64,000 nucleotides of DNA from Arthrobacter sp. zg-Y1171 (GCF_025244845.1 NZ_CP104264.1:310001-374000), one strand, 5' to 3'; numbered from the stretch's first letter, positions 37,687 through 46,053 are shown. Numbers and translations: made by a program. Notes: generated by a model not told the origin, from the sequence alone.

Positions 37687-38142
37687 CTATTCGTGGTGGT
37701 AGGGGCGTCCGCCGGCGATCTCCTGGGCCCGGTACACCTGCTCCGCGAGGATCAGTCGGACCAGCTGGTGGGGGAACACCAGGGGTGAGAGGGACCAGAC
37801 AAAGTCGGCGCGGTCGTGGACGCTCTGGTCCACGCCGTAGGCCCCGCCGATGATCAGGGTGACGTTGCGGGAGGAATCCAGCGGCCTCTGCAACGTCTGG
37901 GCCAGCGTCGGCGAGGTGATGGCCTTGCCCCGCTCGTCCAGCAGGATCAGGTAGTCGGATCCGACCTTCGCCAGCAGCCGCTCGGACTCTTCCTTGCGGG
38001 CGGCGTCGCCTTCGCGGGCCGAATGCGGAATGGGGACCCAGGTCAGGTCGAAGGGTTTCTTCAGCCGCTTTTCATACCGGCGGATCCCGTCAACCACCCA
38101 GTCCTCGTGCTTGCGGCCCACCATCAGAACTTTTAATGCCAT
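37687..38142 (-). CDS. rlmH: 23S rRNA m3Psi1915 methyltransferase RlmH
   Basis: 151 residues, the usual family length. SPOUT-fold signatures: YLILLDERGKAITSP, the IIGGAYGVD knot loop, and the C-terminal VRLILAEQVYRAQEI...YHHE. It methylates N3 of pseudouridine 1915 in 23S rRNA helix 69. ATG at 38142 is the conserved start (MALKVLMVG); the longer frame to 38154 is not needed. Confidence 0.95.
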   Translation of the reverse strand: MALKVLMVGRKHEDWVVDGIRRYEKRLKKPFDLTWVPIPHSAREGDAARKEESERLLAKVGSDYLILLDERGKAITSPTLAQTLQRPLDSSRNVTLIIGGAYGVDQSVHDRADFVWSLSPLVFPHQLVRLILAEQVYRAQEIAGGRPYHHE

Positions 38143-38252
38143 GCAACCATTCAAGCCCGGAACCGCCGAGGTCCGGTAACCGGGCGGGCGCCGGGCTTAC
38201 ACTGCGGGGACATGGAAGGGCACTTCGACGGCGCAGGCCAGGAGGTTACAAC

Positions 38253-39119
38253 GTGTTGGAATCGCGTGCGGTGGTGTTGGGCGGCGGCGGAGTTGCCGGG
38301 ATCGCCTGGGAGATCGGCCTGCTGGCGGAACTGCTGGACCAGGGCATCGACCTGAACGAGGCGGACCTCGTTGTCGGTACATCGGCCGGATCCGTGGTGG
38401 GAACGGCGCTTCGCTTCGGGCAGGTGCCGGCCGCGGCGCTCGCCCAGGAGACGGCTGAGGAAGGTGCCAGTGCTCCGGATTACCAGGAGCCGGACGCATT
38501 CGACGGCGAGCGGTTCATGAACCTCATGGGCGCGGCCGGTTTCGGCGGCGGCGGAGAGAAGGCCGCCCGCGCACGGCTGGGCCAGCTGGCACTGAAAGCG
38601 GACACGCAGCTGACCGAGGAAGCGTGGGTGAACAGCATCCGTTCACTGGTTCCCTTCCCGGCCTGGCCGGAGAAGGCACTGGGCGTCACGGTGGTGGACG
38701 CTGAAGACGGCAGCTTCAAGGTGTTCGACGGCGATTCCGGCGTGGACCTTGGCCTGGCGGTCACCGCCAGCTGCACTGTCCCGACGGTGTGGCCGCCCGT
38801 GCACATCAACGGGCGGGTCTACATGGACGGCGGTATGCGGTCGGGTACCAATGCGGACGTCGCCGCCGGCTTTGGAAAGGTACTCGTGGTTTCCTGCGGC
38901 CTCGAGGCGCCGCAGAGTCCCTTCGGACCCACCCTGCCGCAGGCGCTGAAAACGATCCGGAAGGACGGAAAGCCGTTGTTGATCGAAGCCGACGCGCTGG
39001 CTTTGCAGGCTTTCGGTACCAACATGCTGCTGGATTCCACCCGCCGTCCCTCCGTGGCGGCTGGCCGGCGGCAGGCGAAGGAGATGGCCGACGTCGTCCG
39101 GCGCTTCTGGGAGGGGTAG
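38253..39119 (+). CDS. Patatin-like phospholipase
   Basis: 288 residues from GTG at 38253, with AGGAGG 7 nt upstream. Oxyanion hole GGGGVAGIAWE, nucleophile elbow GTSAGS, and catalytic Asp in YMDGGMRSGTN complete the Ser-Asp dyad of patatins. There is no signal peptide, so it probably acts on membrane lipids or acyl substrates from the cytoplasm. Substrate unknown. Tandem CTAGCGG repeats follow its stop. Confidence 0.9.
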   Translation: MLESRAVVLGGGGVAGIAWEIGLLAELLDQGIDLNEADLVVGTSAGSVVGTALRFGQVPAAALAQETAEEGASAPDYQEPDAFDGERFMNLMGAAGFGGGGEKAARARLGQLALKADTQLTEEAWVNSIRSLVPFPAWPEKALGVTVVDAEDGSFKVFDGDSGVDLGLAVTASCTVPTVWPPVHINGRVYMDGGMRSGTNADVAAGFGKVLVVSCGLEAPQSPFGPTLPQALKTIRKDGKPLLIEADALALQAFGTNMLLDSTRRPSVAAGRRQAKEMADVVRRFWEG

Positions 39120-39130
39120 CCCTCCCGGAG

Positions 39131-39160
39131 GGCTAGCGGCTAGCGGCTAGCGGCTAGCGG
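39131..39160. repeat. Tandem 7-bp repeat GGCTAGC
   Basis: Four consecutive GGCTAGC units plus GG. The palindrome CTAG repeats with a 7-bp period, so stop codons occur in all three frames on both strands. The stop codon of the convergent gene (39154-39156) lies inside. Confidence 0.8.
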
Positions 39161-39468
39161 TTGTCGCGGTCGACGTCGGCCTCAAGATCGGAGCCCGGTT
39201 CAATCACCACACCGTCTTCACGCTGCTCGACGCCGTCGGCCCGGGGAGCGGTGTCAGCGGCGGGGGAGGCTGCCGAGGCACCGGCGGGCGCTTCCGCTTC
39301 GGCGGCCTCGGCTTCTTCGCGCTCCTTGATGTACTTCACGAGGAACTCCAGTTCGTCGCTGTACTGCTGCAGGCGGTCGGTGCGGGACTCAGTCGCCAGG
39401 GCGAGCACGAGGTCGGTCTGGCGTGCACGCAGCTGGGCAATAGTGGGCTGTGGTTCGTTGGTGTCCAT
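39154..39468 (-). CDS. Small helical protein with acidic tail, unknown
   Basis: 104 residues. The first 55 residues are likely helical or coiled-coil (LQQYSDELEFLVKYIKEREEAEAAEAEA); the rest is Ala/Pro/Glu/Asp-rich and disordered. TAGGAT lies 5 nt before the ATG at 39468, close to but shorter than the leaderless spacing seen elsewhere. No recognised family. Confidence 0.6.
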   Translation of the reverse strand: MDTNEPQPTIAQLRARQTDLVLALATESRTDRLQQYSDELEFLVKYIKEREEAEAAEAEAPAGASAASPAADTAPRADGVEQREDGVVIEPGSDLEADVDRDNR

Positions 39469-39587
39469 GCTTCATCCTACAAAGGCTCTCCGGGACACAA
39501 TTTGCAGGCCGGATACCCAAGCCGAGGCGGTGCTAGTCCTCGCGGCTTGTTCGGTGACGCAGCGCAGGGGACGCCCGGCAAGGAGCC

Positions 39588-39863
39588 TCACGGTTCCTCG
39601 TGATCCCCCGCCCCGCCATGGTGGGCCGGAGCCTCCAGGCGGGCGCCGGACCTCATCCGCCTCGCCCATTCATGGGTCAATGCGCTGTACCACTCCAGCG
39701 CGTAGGCGGAAGGATGCTCGGAATCCAGTTGCCGGTAGACACGGTCTGTCAGGCCTTCCAAAGTCCCCTGGGGCAGCGCGGCCAGCGCCTGGACATCCAA
39801 GGGATCTGCCGGCAGGTCCAACAGGGACAAGGCAGAAGCGTGCCGGGAGCGGAAAAGAGTCAT
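39588..39863 (-). CDS. Hypothetical small protein
   Basis: 91 residues from ATG 39863, mostly helical, with a Leu/Ala-rich middle (LDVQALAALPQGTLEGLTDRVYRQL) and a His/Gly/Glu tail. Ribosome site is weak. No family recognised. It could be real because codon use matches the neighbours, but a spurious ORF is not excluded. Confidence 0.4.
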   Translation of the reverse strand: MTLFRSRHASALSLLDLPADPLDVQALAALPQGTLEGLTDRVYRQLDSEHPSAYALEWYSALTHEWARRMRSGARLEAPAHHGGAGDHEEP

Positions 39864-40310
39864 GGCTTCGCCGCTCCGGCGGACGCGAGGCAGTCCGTTG
39901 CTTCAAGGACAGCGGAGGAAGGGTCGGCATCGAGCCGAACGAGTAGGCGCAGTTTGTGGTCCACAGGATTCCAAAAAAATAGGAGTTCCGGGGCGCACTG
40001 CTGGGCCTCGAAATTTAGGGTAAACGGCGGATCCGGATGAAGGCAAGTCGGGCAGGGCAGGGCTCGTGGGGATCATGTCGTGGAGATGGGTCCAACAGGA
40101 AAACCGGCCGGTCGCCGGCACGGTTCAGGACAAGCTGAACCGCGAGTAATTGCGCACCTGCGGATAATCCGCAAAGCGATAAATGCCCGGACGCTTTGCG
40201 TCCGGGCATTTATCGTTCGCCTCAGCGATGGTTGCGGGCTACGTCTTTAATCGCGGAGCTTCATGCTTTTTCACGCGCTGATCCTGCGCCCACCGTGGGC
40301 ACGTTGTGAA
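39864..40310. other. Intergenic region with large hairpin
   Basis: 447 bp without a supported gene, between a hypothetical gene and the nuclease-like gene, at the start of a lower-GC segment. It holds a small palindrome (40160-40172) and an 18-bp perfect hairpin (40177-40215). No tRNA or integrase remnant was recognised. Confidence 0.5.
40177..40215. terminator. 18-bp perfect hairpin, possible terminator
   Basis: CGATAAATGCCCGGACGC pairs perfectly with 40198-40215 around a TTT loop. It lies about 95 bp beyond the end of the nuclease-like gene on the minus strand. No T-tract on either side, so termination is only probable. Confidence 0.45.
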
Positions 40311-41333
40311 TCACCCGAAGGCATGAGTACTGGCAGCCAGCCGTTCGGTCTCTGCCATATACCAGCGGGTGAAGATCTCCACAGTAGCCGAAGCGATTTC
40401 GTCGAGTTCTCCGAGCGGTCGGTTCACCGACTTAATGCCGAGTGCCCATCCATCTGTGTACCCCTTGGCCAGCCACAGGGTGTCGTGCAAGTATTTCTTG
40501 GCGAGGGGAATCTTGCGCTTGCCGAATTCGGAGTTACCTTTGCCGGGCATGCGGGTGCTCACCAGCAGCCGTTGCTCCTCACCGCAAAGGACCTCCCGGT
40601 TGAGAGCCCGTAGAGGCTCGACCCAGCCGGGCTCGGGGTGGGGAAGCTCTGGGTCAGGATACTCCTGTGCGGTAGCAGGCACTGAAACGCCGATGCTGTA
40701 CTCGACAAGGATCGGCTTGCCGGGCTGGGGCATTCCGCGGCCAGCTACCTGTATCTGCCCGCGCAGTGTCCGCCCGTTGGGCAGGATTGGCGACTCGATT
40801 TCGACCGCCGGCATGCCGCCACCTCCTCGTCGCACGTCGACCCGCCAGCCCTCGGGCAAGCGCTGGTCCAGATGCTGCGCCCGGAAGCAGGATTCCACTG
40901 TGGACTTCGGGACCGGCATGGATGCGATGTCCTCGACCGTGAGTCGCGAATCGACGAAACAGGCGAGTGCCTCGGCCCATGTGAGGACGTGCACGCGGTC
41001 GAGGCTGACGAGCCAGGAGGGTGCTGCTTCTTCTCCGAGGAGGAGCACCACGAGGTGATCGGCGACGCGAAGCTGCCTGTCGACCTGGTCCCGAGTGAGC
41101 TCGTGGTCGAACTTTGCCTCGATTCCCACGATAAAAGACTCAGGAATCGCGAACTCGAGCTCCAGATCAAGTCTGGCAGAGGCTTCACACCGCACGCCTT
41201 GAAAACGGTTGAGCCCAACAATTCCACAGCGACGCGCGAGAAGATCTATGAACTTCTCAGGTGCTTGACGGATCTCTGCAGCGAGGGCACGAGTTGCCAT
41301 TGGTTCGGACGTATAGATCGGCGGGTTCTTCAT
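40311..41333 (-). CDS. PD-(D/E)XK nuclease-like protein, unknown
   Basis: About 340 residues. The segment ARLDLELEF followed by VGIEAKFD places D...E-x-K residues like the PD-(D/E)XK nuclease core, so an endonuclease-like fold is plausible but not shown. The C-terminal half is mixed alpha/beta without a known motif. Base composition is lower in G+C than neighbours, and the upstream 250 bp more so, which suggests horizontal transfer. No partner methylase or ATPase is adjacent. The start is uncertain (ATG 41333, ATG 41300 or GTG 41342) because no ribosome site is visible. Confidence 0.6.
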   Translation of the reverse strand: MKNPPIYTSEPMATRALAAEIRQAPEKFIDLLARRCGIVGLNRFQGVRCEASARLDLELEFAIPESFIVGIEAKFDHELTRDQVDRQLRVADHLVVLLLGEEAAPSWLVSLDRVHVLTWAEALACFVDSRLTVEDIASMPVPKSTVESCFRAQHLDQRLPEGWRVDVRRGGGGMPAVEIESPILPNGRTLRGQIQVAGRGMPQPGKPILVEYSIGVSVPATAQEYPDPELPHPEPGWVEPLRALNREVLCGEEQRLLVSTRMPGKGNSEFGKRKIPLAKKYLHDTLWLAKGYTDGWALGIKSVNRPLGELDEIASATVEIFTRWYMAETERLAASTHAFG

Positions 41334-41598
41334 GCACAACACACTCGCACAATCGTTCTTAGCATGATTGCAACCGCGCCGATAAAATCCTATTCAATAT
41401 CCCTCGAGGTGACCTTGAAATGTGCCAGACCTCCTGCTCAAAATGACGACGAACCTCTAGCCCTGCGTCGAGCGGCTATAAATCAGAGTGCAGTGCATGC
41501 AGCGATGACTTAGATGGAGACGGTGTCAAAGCCTGTTGTGCCCTAAGGCGTTCTTCTCAGTTTAAAGCCAGCGCAATTCGCGCTCTATCAAGTTCCGG

Positions 41599-42198
41599 TT
41601 AATTGCGGGATGACCCGCGACGGGCCTTCAACGGAATGAATACCGCGTAGAACGCACCCCAGCAGATCCAGAAGACGGTTGAGATGCTCCGTTCAGAGAG
41701 TCCAAGGAGCCTGCGGCGGCCCAGGGCAGCAATCCCGGATACTGCCGCTGTCACCACTACGAACCGGATCATCCGGCCGGGCACGCTCCAGGCAAGAAAC
41801 GTCAGCAGCGGGGTCCGCTGCAGCCCGGCTGCCCGCGCGTAGAGCTTGTACGGGATTCCACGCGTGGGGCCCCGCAGCAAAGAAGCGGCCCCCGACTCGG
41901 CGATCTCCTGCTCCACCTCGCTGATCATGGCATCCGTGACCGCCGGCACTTTCACCAACGCCTTACGCGAGGTGTTTGCGGCTACCTTGCGGCCCCACCA
42001 GTACGTCACTGCCCCTCCGGCCATTGCGCCGCCGAGGGCTGAGACCGTGGTGCCGAGCGCGCGTTTCGGTCGGCGCAGCCCCACCCAGGATGTCCACACA
42101 TCGGGGACCACAAAGAAGAACGTCGCTTCTGCGAAGCCCCAGGCGCCGGCGATTCCGTGGTCCCGCAGGGCGTTCCTGGAGGGTGATTTGCGCCTCAT
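41599..42198 (-). CDS. YqaA/DedA-like membrane protein
   Basis: 199 residues. The stretch GFAEATFFFVVPDVWTSWVG resembles YqaA/VTT-domain membrane proteins, followed by a Gly-rich segment (GGAMAGGAVTYWWGR), an amphipathic middle part and two C-terminal hydrophobic helices. Such proteins are linked to lipid scrambling in other organisms, which would suit the divergent phospholipid operon at 42323-44738. The ATG at 42198 has TAGAGT 6 nt upstream (leaderless pattern). Confidence 0.7.
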   Translation of the reverse strand: MRRKSPSRNALRDHGIAGAWGFAEATFFFVVPDVWTSWVGLRRPKRALGTTVSALGGAMAGGAVTYWWGRKVAANTSRKALVKVPAVTDAMISEVEQEIAESGAASLLRGPTRGIPYKLYARAAGLQRTPLLTFLAWSVPGRMIRFVVVTAAVSGIAALGRRRLLGLSERSISTVFWICWGAFYAVFIPLKARRGSSRN

Positions 42199-42204
42199 GC
42201 TTAC

Positions 42205-42210
42205 ACTCTA
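42205..42210 (-). promoter_or_regulatory. Leaderless-type -10 hexamer
   Basis: TAGAGT on the minus strand, 6 nt before the ATG at 42198. Confidence 0.45.
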
Positions 42211-42322
42211 ATGAATGGTGAAGTGGAACCACGGGATTGATCGCGGGTTGCTGCCATTTCCGCCGCTCGGCTCGCATTAGCGTATGAGCTACGACAAAGG
42301 GCCAAATGAACGGACACTTTAC

Positions 42323-43018
42323 ATGAGCCAAGGAACGGACAGGCGGGAAATTCCGCAGCGCAGCAGCCGATGGGCGGCTAAATCTGCGGATATTCTTGCG
42401 GCGGCGAAACTCACCCCCAATCAGATCTCCGTCGGTTCAGTGGTATTCGCTGCAGTGGGCGCCGCTGCGTTGATCTGGTCGGCACATACCGACGACGCCA
42501 TAATTCGTGCTGTCCTTCTGGCCGCGGCTGCTGCCTGTATACCGCTGCGTTTGTTGTTGAACATGCTCGACGGAATGCTGGCCGTGGAAAAGGGTATGAG
42601 CTCACCGGTGGGTGATATCTACAATGAACTGCCTGATCGGATCTCCGATGTGCTGTTCCTAGGGGCAGCCGGCATCGCCACCGCCGGGCTGGTGACCGCC
42701 GACCGAGTTGATTTCGGGGTGACGCTGGGATTCCTTGCGGCGATACTCGCCGTACTCACCGCCTACATCCGGTGCCTCGGAGCAGCCCTCGGCACGGGAA
42801 ACTTCTTTGACGGGCCCTTGGCTAAACCGCACCGCATGTGGCTGCTGATGATCGGCGTCCTGGTGGGCATCGCCGAACCATGGCTTCCCTGGTCGGAAGG
42901 ATGGGCACTGTTCGGCACGCTGGCGCTCATCGCGTTAGGCTCCCTGCTCACCTGTATTCGCCGATTGCGCCGTGTCAGCGCTGCGCTGCGTGCCCGCAGC
43001 AAGGACTTGCCATCATGA
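42323..43018 (+). CDS. CDP-alcohol phosphatidyltransferase, YnbA-like
   Basis: 231 residues with about five hydrophobic helices. The CDP-alcohol motif is recognisable but altered: D-G-M-L-A-V then eight residues, G, three residues, N, three residues, D, where the usual pattern has R after A and D at the N position. The NELPD stretch and the gene order resemble E. coli ynbA. It transfers a phosphatidyl group to an unknown alcohol. ATG 42323 is preferred over 42284, which lies directly on a TAGCGT -10-like hexamer. The stop overlaps the next ATG. Confidence 0.8.
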   Translation: MSQGTDRREIPQRSSRWAAKSADILAAAKLTPNQISVGSVVFAAVGAAALIWSAHTDDAIIRAVLLAAAAACIPLRLLLNMLDGMLAVEKGMSSPVGDIYNELPDRISDVLFLGAAGIATAGLVTADRVDFGVTLGFLAAILAVLTAYIRCLGAALGTGNFFDGPLAKPHRMWLLMIGVLVGIAEPWLPWSEGWALFGTLALIALGSLLTCIRRLRRVSAALRARSKDLPS

Positions 43019-43749
43019 ACGTCGGCAGGGCCTCCCGGCGCAGCCTCGCGAAACTTATCAGTGCCTTCGCCGGTGCGCGCGTAGTGGCTGCAGCCGGAGA
43101 GCTGGATCTGCCCGAGCAGGCCATCTACTACGCGAACCACTCAAGCCACCTGGACTTCCTCACCATTTGGGCCGCGCTGCCGGCAGAGCTGCAGCAACGC
43201 GCCCGCCCGGTGGCAGCCAAGGACTACTGGGGCTCCGGGGTGCGTAAGGCTTTTGCCGAACAGATCTTCAACGCCTATTTGGTCGAACGCCACGGCTCCA
43301 GCAGCCGCCGGCAACGCACGTCGGACTCGGGGGTCAGCCCCAAGGGCCAGGTGGAGGGCATGGGTGAGGTGCTGGCCGCCGGTGGTTCGCTGATTATCTT
43401 CCCTGAAGGCACCCGCGGAGACGGCGATACGATCGCCCAGTTCCACGGCGGACTGTACAAACTGGCTCGTCTCCACCCCGAGGTGCCTGTGGTCCCCGTG
43501 ACGCTCGCCAACCTCGGACGGATCCTCCCCAAAGGTGCGGTGATCCCGGTGCCGCACCTCTCGACTGTCATCTTCTGCGAGCCCCTCCACCTGGATCCCG
43601 ATGAGGACAGGCAGACGTTCCTGACCCGCGCCCGGCAGGTTCTCGTGGAAGGCCTGGCTAAGCACCAAGGGCCGCAATCCACAGATACCCCTAAACAGGA
43701 CGACGGCGGCTCGGAGCCTCGTAGCCAGGCCCGGAAGGACAACCCGTGA
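43015..43749 (+). CDS. PlsC-family 1-acyl-glycerol-3-phosphate acyltransferase
   Basis: 244 residues. Acyltransferase motifs: NHSSHLDF (H-x4-D, about residues 42-49) and FPEGTR (about 127-132), followed by GGLYKLARLHPEVPVVPVTL. It likely acylates lysophosphatidate or a related lysolipid at the membrane. ATGA overlap with the CDP-alcohol transferase and GTGA overlap with the cytidylyltransferase gene show translational coupling. The C-terminus has a polar tail (about 20 residues) of no clear role. Confidence 0.9.
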   Translation: MNVGRASRRSLAKLISAFAGARVVAAAGELDLPEQAIYYANHSSHLDFLTIWAALPAELQQRARPVAAKDYWGSGVRKAFAEQIFNAYLVERHGSSSRRQRTSDSGVSPKGQVEGMGEVLAAGGSLIIFPEGTRGDGDTIAQFHGGLYKLARLHPEVPVVPVTLANLGRILPKGAVIPVPHLSTVIFCEPLHLDPDEDRQTFLTRARQVLVEGLAKHQGPQSTDTPKQDDGGSEPRSQARKDNP

Positions 43750-44738
43750 ACGACTGGGAACTGGGTTTGCTGGACTCGACGTCGTTGAAACTCCTCGGCG
43801 GCGTCGTCCTTGTTCTGGTTTTAGCCACCGTGATCGCGTGGCTCCTGGGCCGCCGGTTGGGCACCACGAGCACCATCGTGAACCTGAAGCAGCGCATCAA
43901 CGCCTGGTGGTTGATGGTCGCACTGATAGGCGGTGTCCTGGCAGCCGGCGAGACGGTGACGATTGTGCTGTTCCTGCTGCTGTCACTTCTGGCACTGCGC
44001 GAGTTCATCACCATCTCCCCAACCGGCCGCGGAGATCACAAAGTGCTCGTGTGGCTGGTGTTCATCATCCCCGCGGCGCACTACTGGTTCCTGTGGGAGC
44101 ACTGGTACGGCATGTTCAGTGTGTTCATCCCGGTGTACGCCTTCCTCTTCCTGCCGGCGCGCAATGCACTCGCCGGGCAGACCACCGGGTTCCTGCAGCG
44201 AACCGCAGCCATTCAGTGGGCGCTGATGGTATGCGTCTACGCCATCAGTTACGCCCCGGCGCTCCTGCAGCTTCCGTTGGCCATGGAGGCAGGCCGGGAT
44301 GCGGCCGAAGGCTCGGCGCCTGGGACTGGTGGGGCTACCGGCGCGCATCTGCTCCTGTTCCTGCTGATCGTGGTGCAGGGCTCCGATGTGCTGCAGTATG
44401 TGTGGGGCAAGACGCTCGGGAAGCACCCGATCGCGCCGAGCGTGAGTCCCAACAAGACTTGGGAAGGGTTCATCGGGGGAGTGCTTTCGGCTACCGCGCT
44501 GGGGGCGGCCCTATGGTGGGTCACACCGTTCACCCCGTTGATGGCCGCGCTCCTGGCATTCATCTCCTGTGTGATGGGTTTCGCCGGAGGGCTGGTGATG
44601 TCTGCCATCAAGCGCGACCGCGGCATCAAGGACTTCGGCTCCACCATCCCCGGGCACGGCGGCATCATGGACCGCCTGGACTCGCTCTGCTTTGCGGCGC
44701 CGGTCTTCTTTCACGCCGTGCGATTCCTGTACACCTGA
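43746..44738 (+). CDS. Phosphatidate cytidylyltransferase, YnbB/CdsA-like
   Basis: 330 residues with about eight hydrophobic helices. It matches the CDP-diglyceride synthetase signature: KRDRGIKDFGSTIPGHGG followed by MDRLD, with SPNKTWEG upstream. It makes CDP-diacylglycerol from CTP and phosphatidate, the donor for the first gene of the operon. The set (YnbA-like transferase, acyltransferase, YnbB-like synthetase) can therefore build an unusual phospholipid from lysophosphatidate onward. GTG at 43746 overlaps the upstream stop. Confidence 0.92.
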   Translation: MNDWELGLLDSTSLKLLGGVVLVLVLATVIAWLLGRRLGTTSTIVNLKQRINAWWLMVALIGGVLAAGETVTIVLFLLLSLLALREFITISPTGRGDHKVLVWLVFIIPAAHYWFLWEHWYGMFSVFIPVYAFLFLPARNALAGQTTGFLQRTAAIQWALMVCVYAISYAPALLQLPLAMEAGRDAAEGSAPGTGGATGAHLLLFLLIVVQGSDVLQYVWGKTLGKHPIAPSVSPNKTWEGFIGGVLSATALGAALWWVTPFTPLMAALLAFISCVMGFAGGLVMSAIKRDRGIKDFGSTIPGHGGIMDRLDSLCFAAPVFFHAVRFLYT

Positions 44739-44769
44739 AACACGCACCACGAAGGCTCGTAGAATGCAG

Positions 44770-44795
44770 AAAACCCCCGGTTTCCCGGGGGTTTT
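44770..44795. terminator. Bidirectional Rho-independent terminator
   Basis: CCCCCGG/CCGGGGG stem (44774-44780 with 44785-44791) flanked by A4 and T4, between the cytidylyltransferase gene and the convergent tRNA-Ser. It can stop both transcripts. Confidence 0.85.
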
Positions 44796-44798
44796 CGT

Positions 44799-44888
44799 TG
44801 GCGGTGACGGTGGGATTTGAACCCACGTTGGCTTTTACACCAAACAACATTTCGAGTGTTGCACCTTCGGCCGCTCGGACACGTCACC
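44799..44888 (-). tRNA. tRNA-Ser (anticodon CGA)
   Basis: Acceptor arms 44803-44809 and 44882-44888 pair (GGTGACG with CGTCACC), discriminator G, encoded CCA at the 3' end. The anticodon stem CAACA/TGTTG encloses the loop CTCGAAA, giving CGA, which reads UCG. A long variable arm and a standard T-loop (GGTTCAAATCC) fit tRNA-Ser. Confidence 0.95.
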
Positions 44889-44963
44889 AACGCGTCAACC
44901 TTACCGGGTGGAAGGCCCAACACCCAAAAGCAGTCCCGCCAGGGCCTGGGCGCCCAGTTGGAA

Positions 44964-45449
44964 CTAGAGGTCGACGACGTCGTTCTTGCCGATATCGGGA
45001 GTGCCGCCGGTTGCTGCTGCCTTGCCGATCTTGAACAGGCTGGCGATCTTCGGTTCGTCCGATGCCCAGTATTCGGCGGTATGCGAGTCCACCTTGAGCA
45101 GCGCCACCGACGGGTCTTCGCGGCCCTGCTCGAACCAGCCCTCCACCGAGGTTTTCCACAGGGAGGAAATCTTGCCCTGATCCTTTGTCAGAGTGGCCGT
45201 GCCGCTGATGGACAGGAAGCCCTCGGAATCACTGATGGCCACGTTCACGTGCGGGTTCGCACGGACCTCGTCGGCCTTGGGGGAGGGGTCCGGAGTAAAG
45301 AACCACAGGTTGCCGTCCGAGTCCGCCTCCTGCAGCTGCAGCGGCCGGCTGACCAGGTTTCCCTGCAGGTCCACCGTGGTCAGCGTGGCGATTCGAGCCT
45401 TTTCAAGAATCTTGACGACGGTGTCCCGTCCGTCCTGCTCTGATCCCAT
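44964..45449 (-). CDS. Pyridoxamine-oxidase-like general stress protein
   Basis: 161 residues of the split-barrel flavin-binding fold (IATLTTVDLQGNLVSRPL..., ANPHVNVAISD, FLSISGTATLTKD, SLWKTSVEGWF), like general stress protein 26 and related F420/FMN-binding proteins. It probably binds a flavin; substrate unknown. AAGGAG lies 8 nt before the ATG at 45449. Confidence 0.88.
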   Translation of the reverse strand: MGSEQDGRDTVVKILEKARIATLTTVDLQGNLVSRPLQLQEADSDGNLWFFTPDPSPKADEVRANPHVNVAISDSEGFLSISGTATLTKDQGKISSLWKTSVEGWFEQGREDPSVALLKVDSHTAEYWASDEPKIASLFKIGKAAATGGTPDIGKNDVVDL

Positions 45450-45519
45450 AACGGAAACTCCTTTAGTTGTCGCGTTCCGGAATCAGTAAGCCTACGTACA
45501 AACCGAAGCGGGCGGAACG

Positions 45520-45999
45520 CTAGGAGTTGCGCTTTGAGCCGAAGAAGTCCCGCAGCAAGCGTGCCGATTCCTCTTCGCGCACACCGGGAAAGACCTCCAC
45601 CCAGTGATTCAGGCGACGCTCACGCAGGATGTCGAACACAGAACCGGAGGCCCCGGCCTTCTCATCCCAGGCGCCGAACACCACCTTCGGCACCCGCGCC
45701 AGGACAATCGCCCCGGCACACATGGCGCACGGTTCGAGCGTCACCACCAGGGTGCAGCCTTCCAGCCGCCATTCGCCGACGGCGGCAGCCGCCTTCCGGA
45801 TGGCCAGCACCTCGGCGTGGCCTGTCGGGTCCCCGGTTGCCTCACGCTCGTTGCGCCCGGTACCCAGCACCTCGCCGTCGGGGGCCAGTACGACGGCGCC
45901 GATCGGCACGTCGCCTGTCTCCAGCGCCTTGCGGGCTTCGGCCAGGGCGAGGTCCATCCAGGTTTCGTGTGTTCGGGAAAGGGACTCCATGCCTGCCAT
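45520..45999 (-). CDS. tadA: tRNA-adenosine-34 deaminase TadA
   Basis: 159 residues. Zinc-deaminase motifs HAEV and PCAMCAG, with the catalytic Glu in HAE. It converts A34 of tRNA-Arg(ACG) to inosine; that tRNA is encoded at 53952-54027. ATG at 45999 has GGGAG 3 nt upstream; ATG 45990 is an alternative. Divergent from upp. Confidence 0.93.
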   Translation of the reverse strand: MAGMESLSRTHETWMDLALAEARKALETGDVPIGAVVLAPDGEVLGTGRNEREATGDPTGHAEVLAIRKAAAAVGEWRLEGCTLVVTLEPCAMCAGAIVLARVPKVVFGAWDEKAGASGSVFDILRERRLNHWVEVFPGVREEESARLLRDFFGSKRNS

Positions 46000-46053
46000 C
46001 GTCTCCCATTCACGCGCGCACGGGCGAACGCGGAGAGAGGCAGGGCGCAATGG

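Noticed and set aside
41599..42198. Treating this membrane protein as a defence transporter
   Set aside because: The FAEATFF...VPDV pattern fits YqaA/DedA-like proteins better, and no defence partner is adjacent.
44799..44888. Direct repeat of the tRNA-Ser 3' end as attachment site for an island
   Set aside because: I found no second copy between 39.4 and 40.4 kb by eye; the island idea is kept only as inference.
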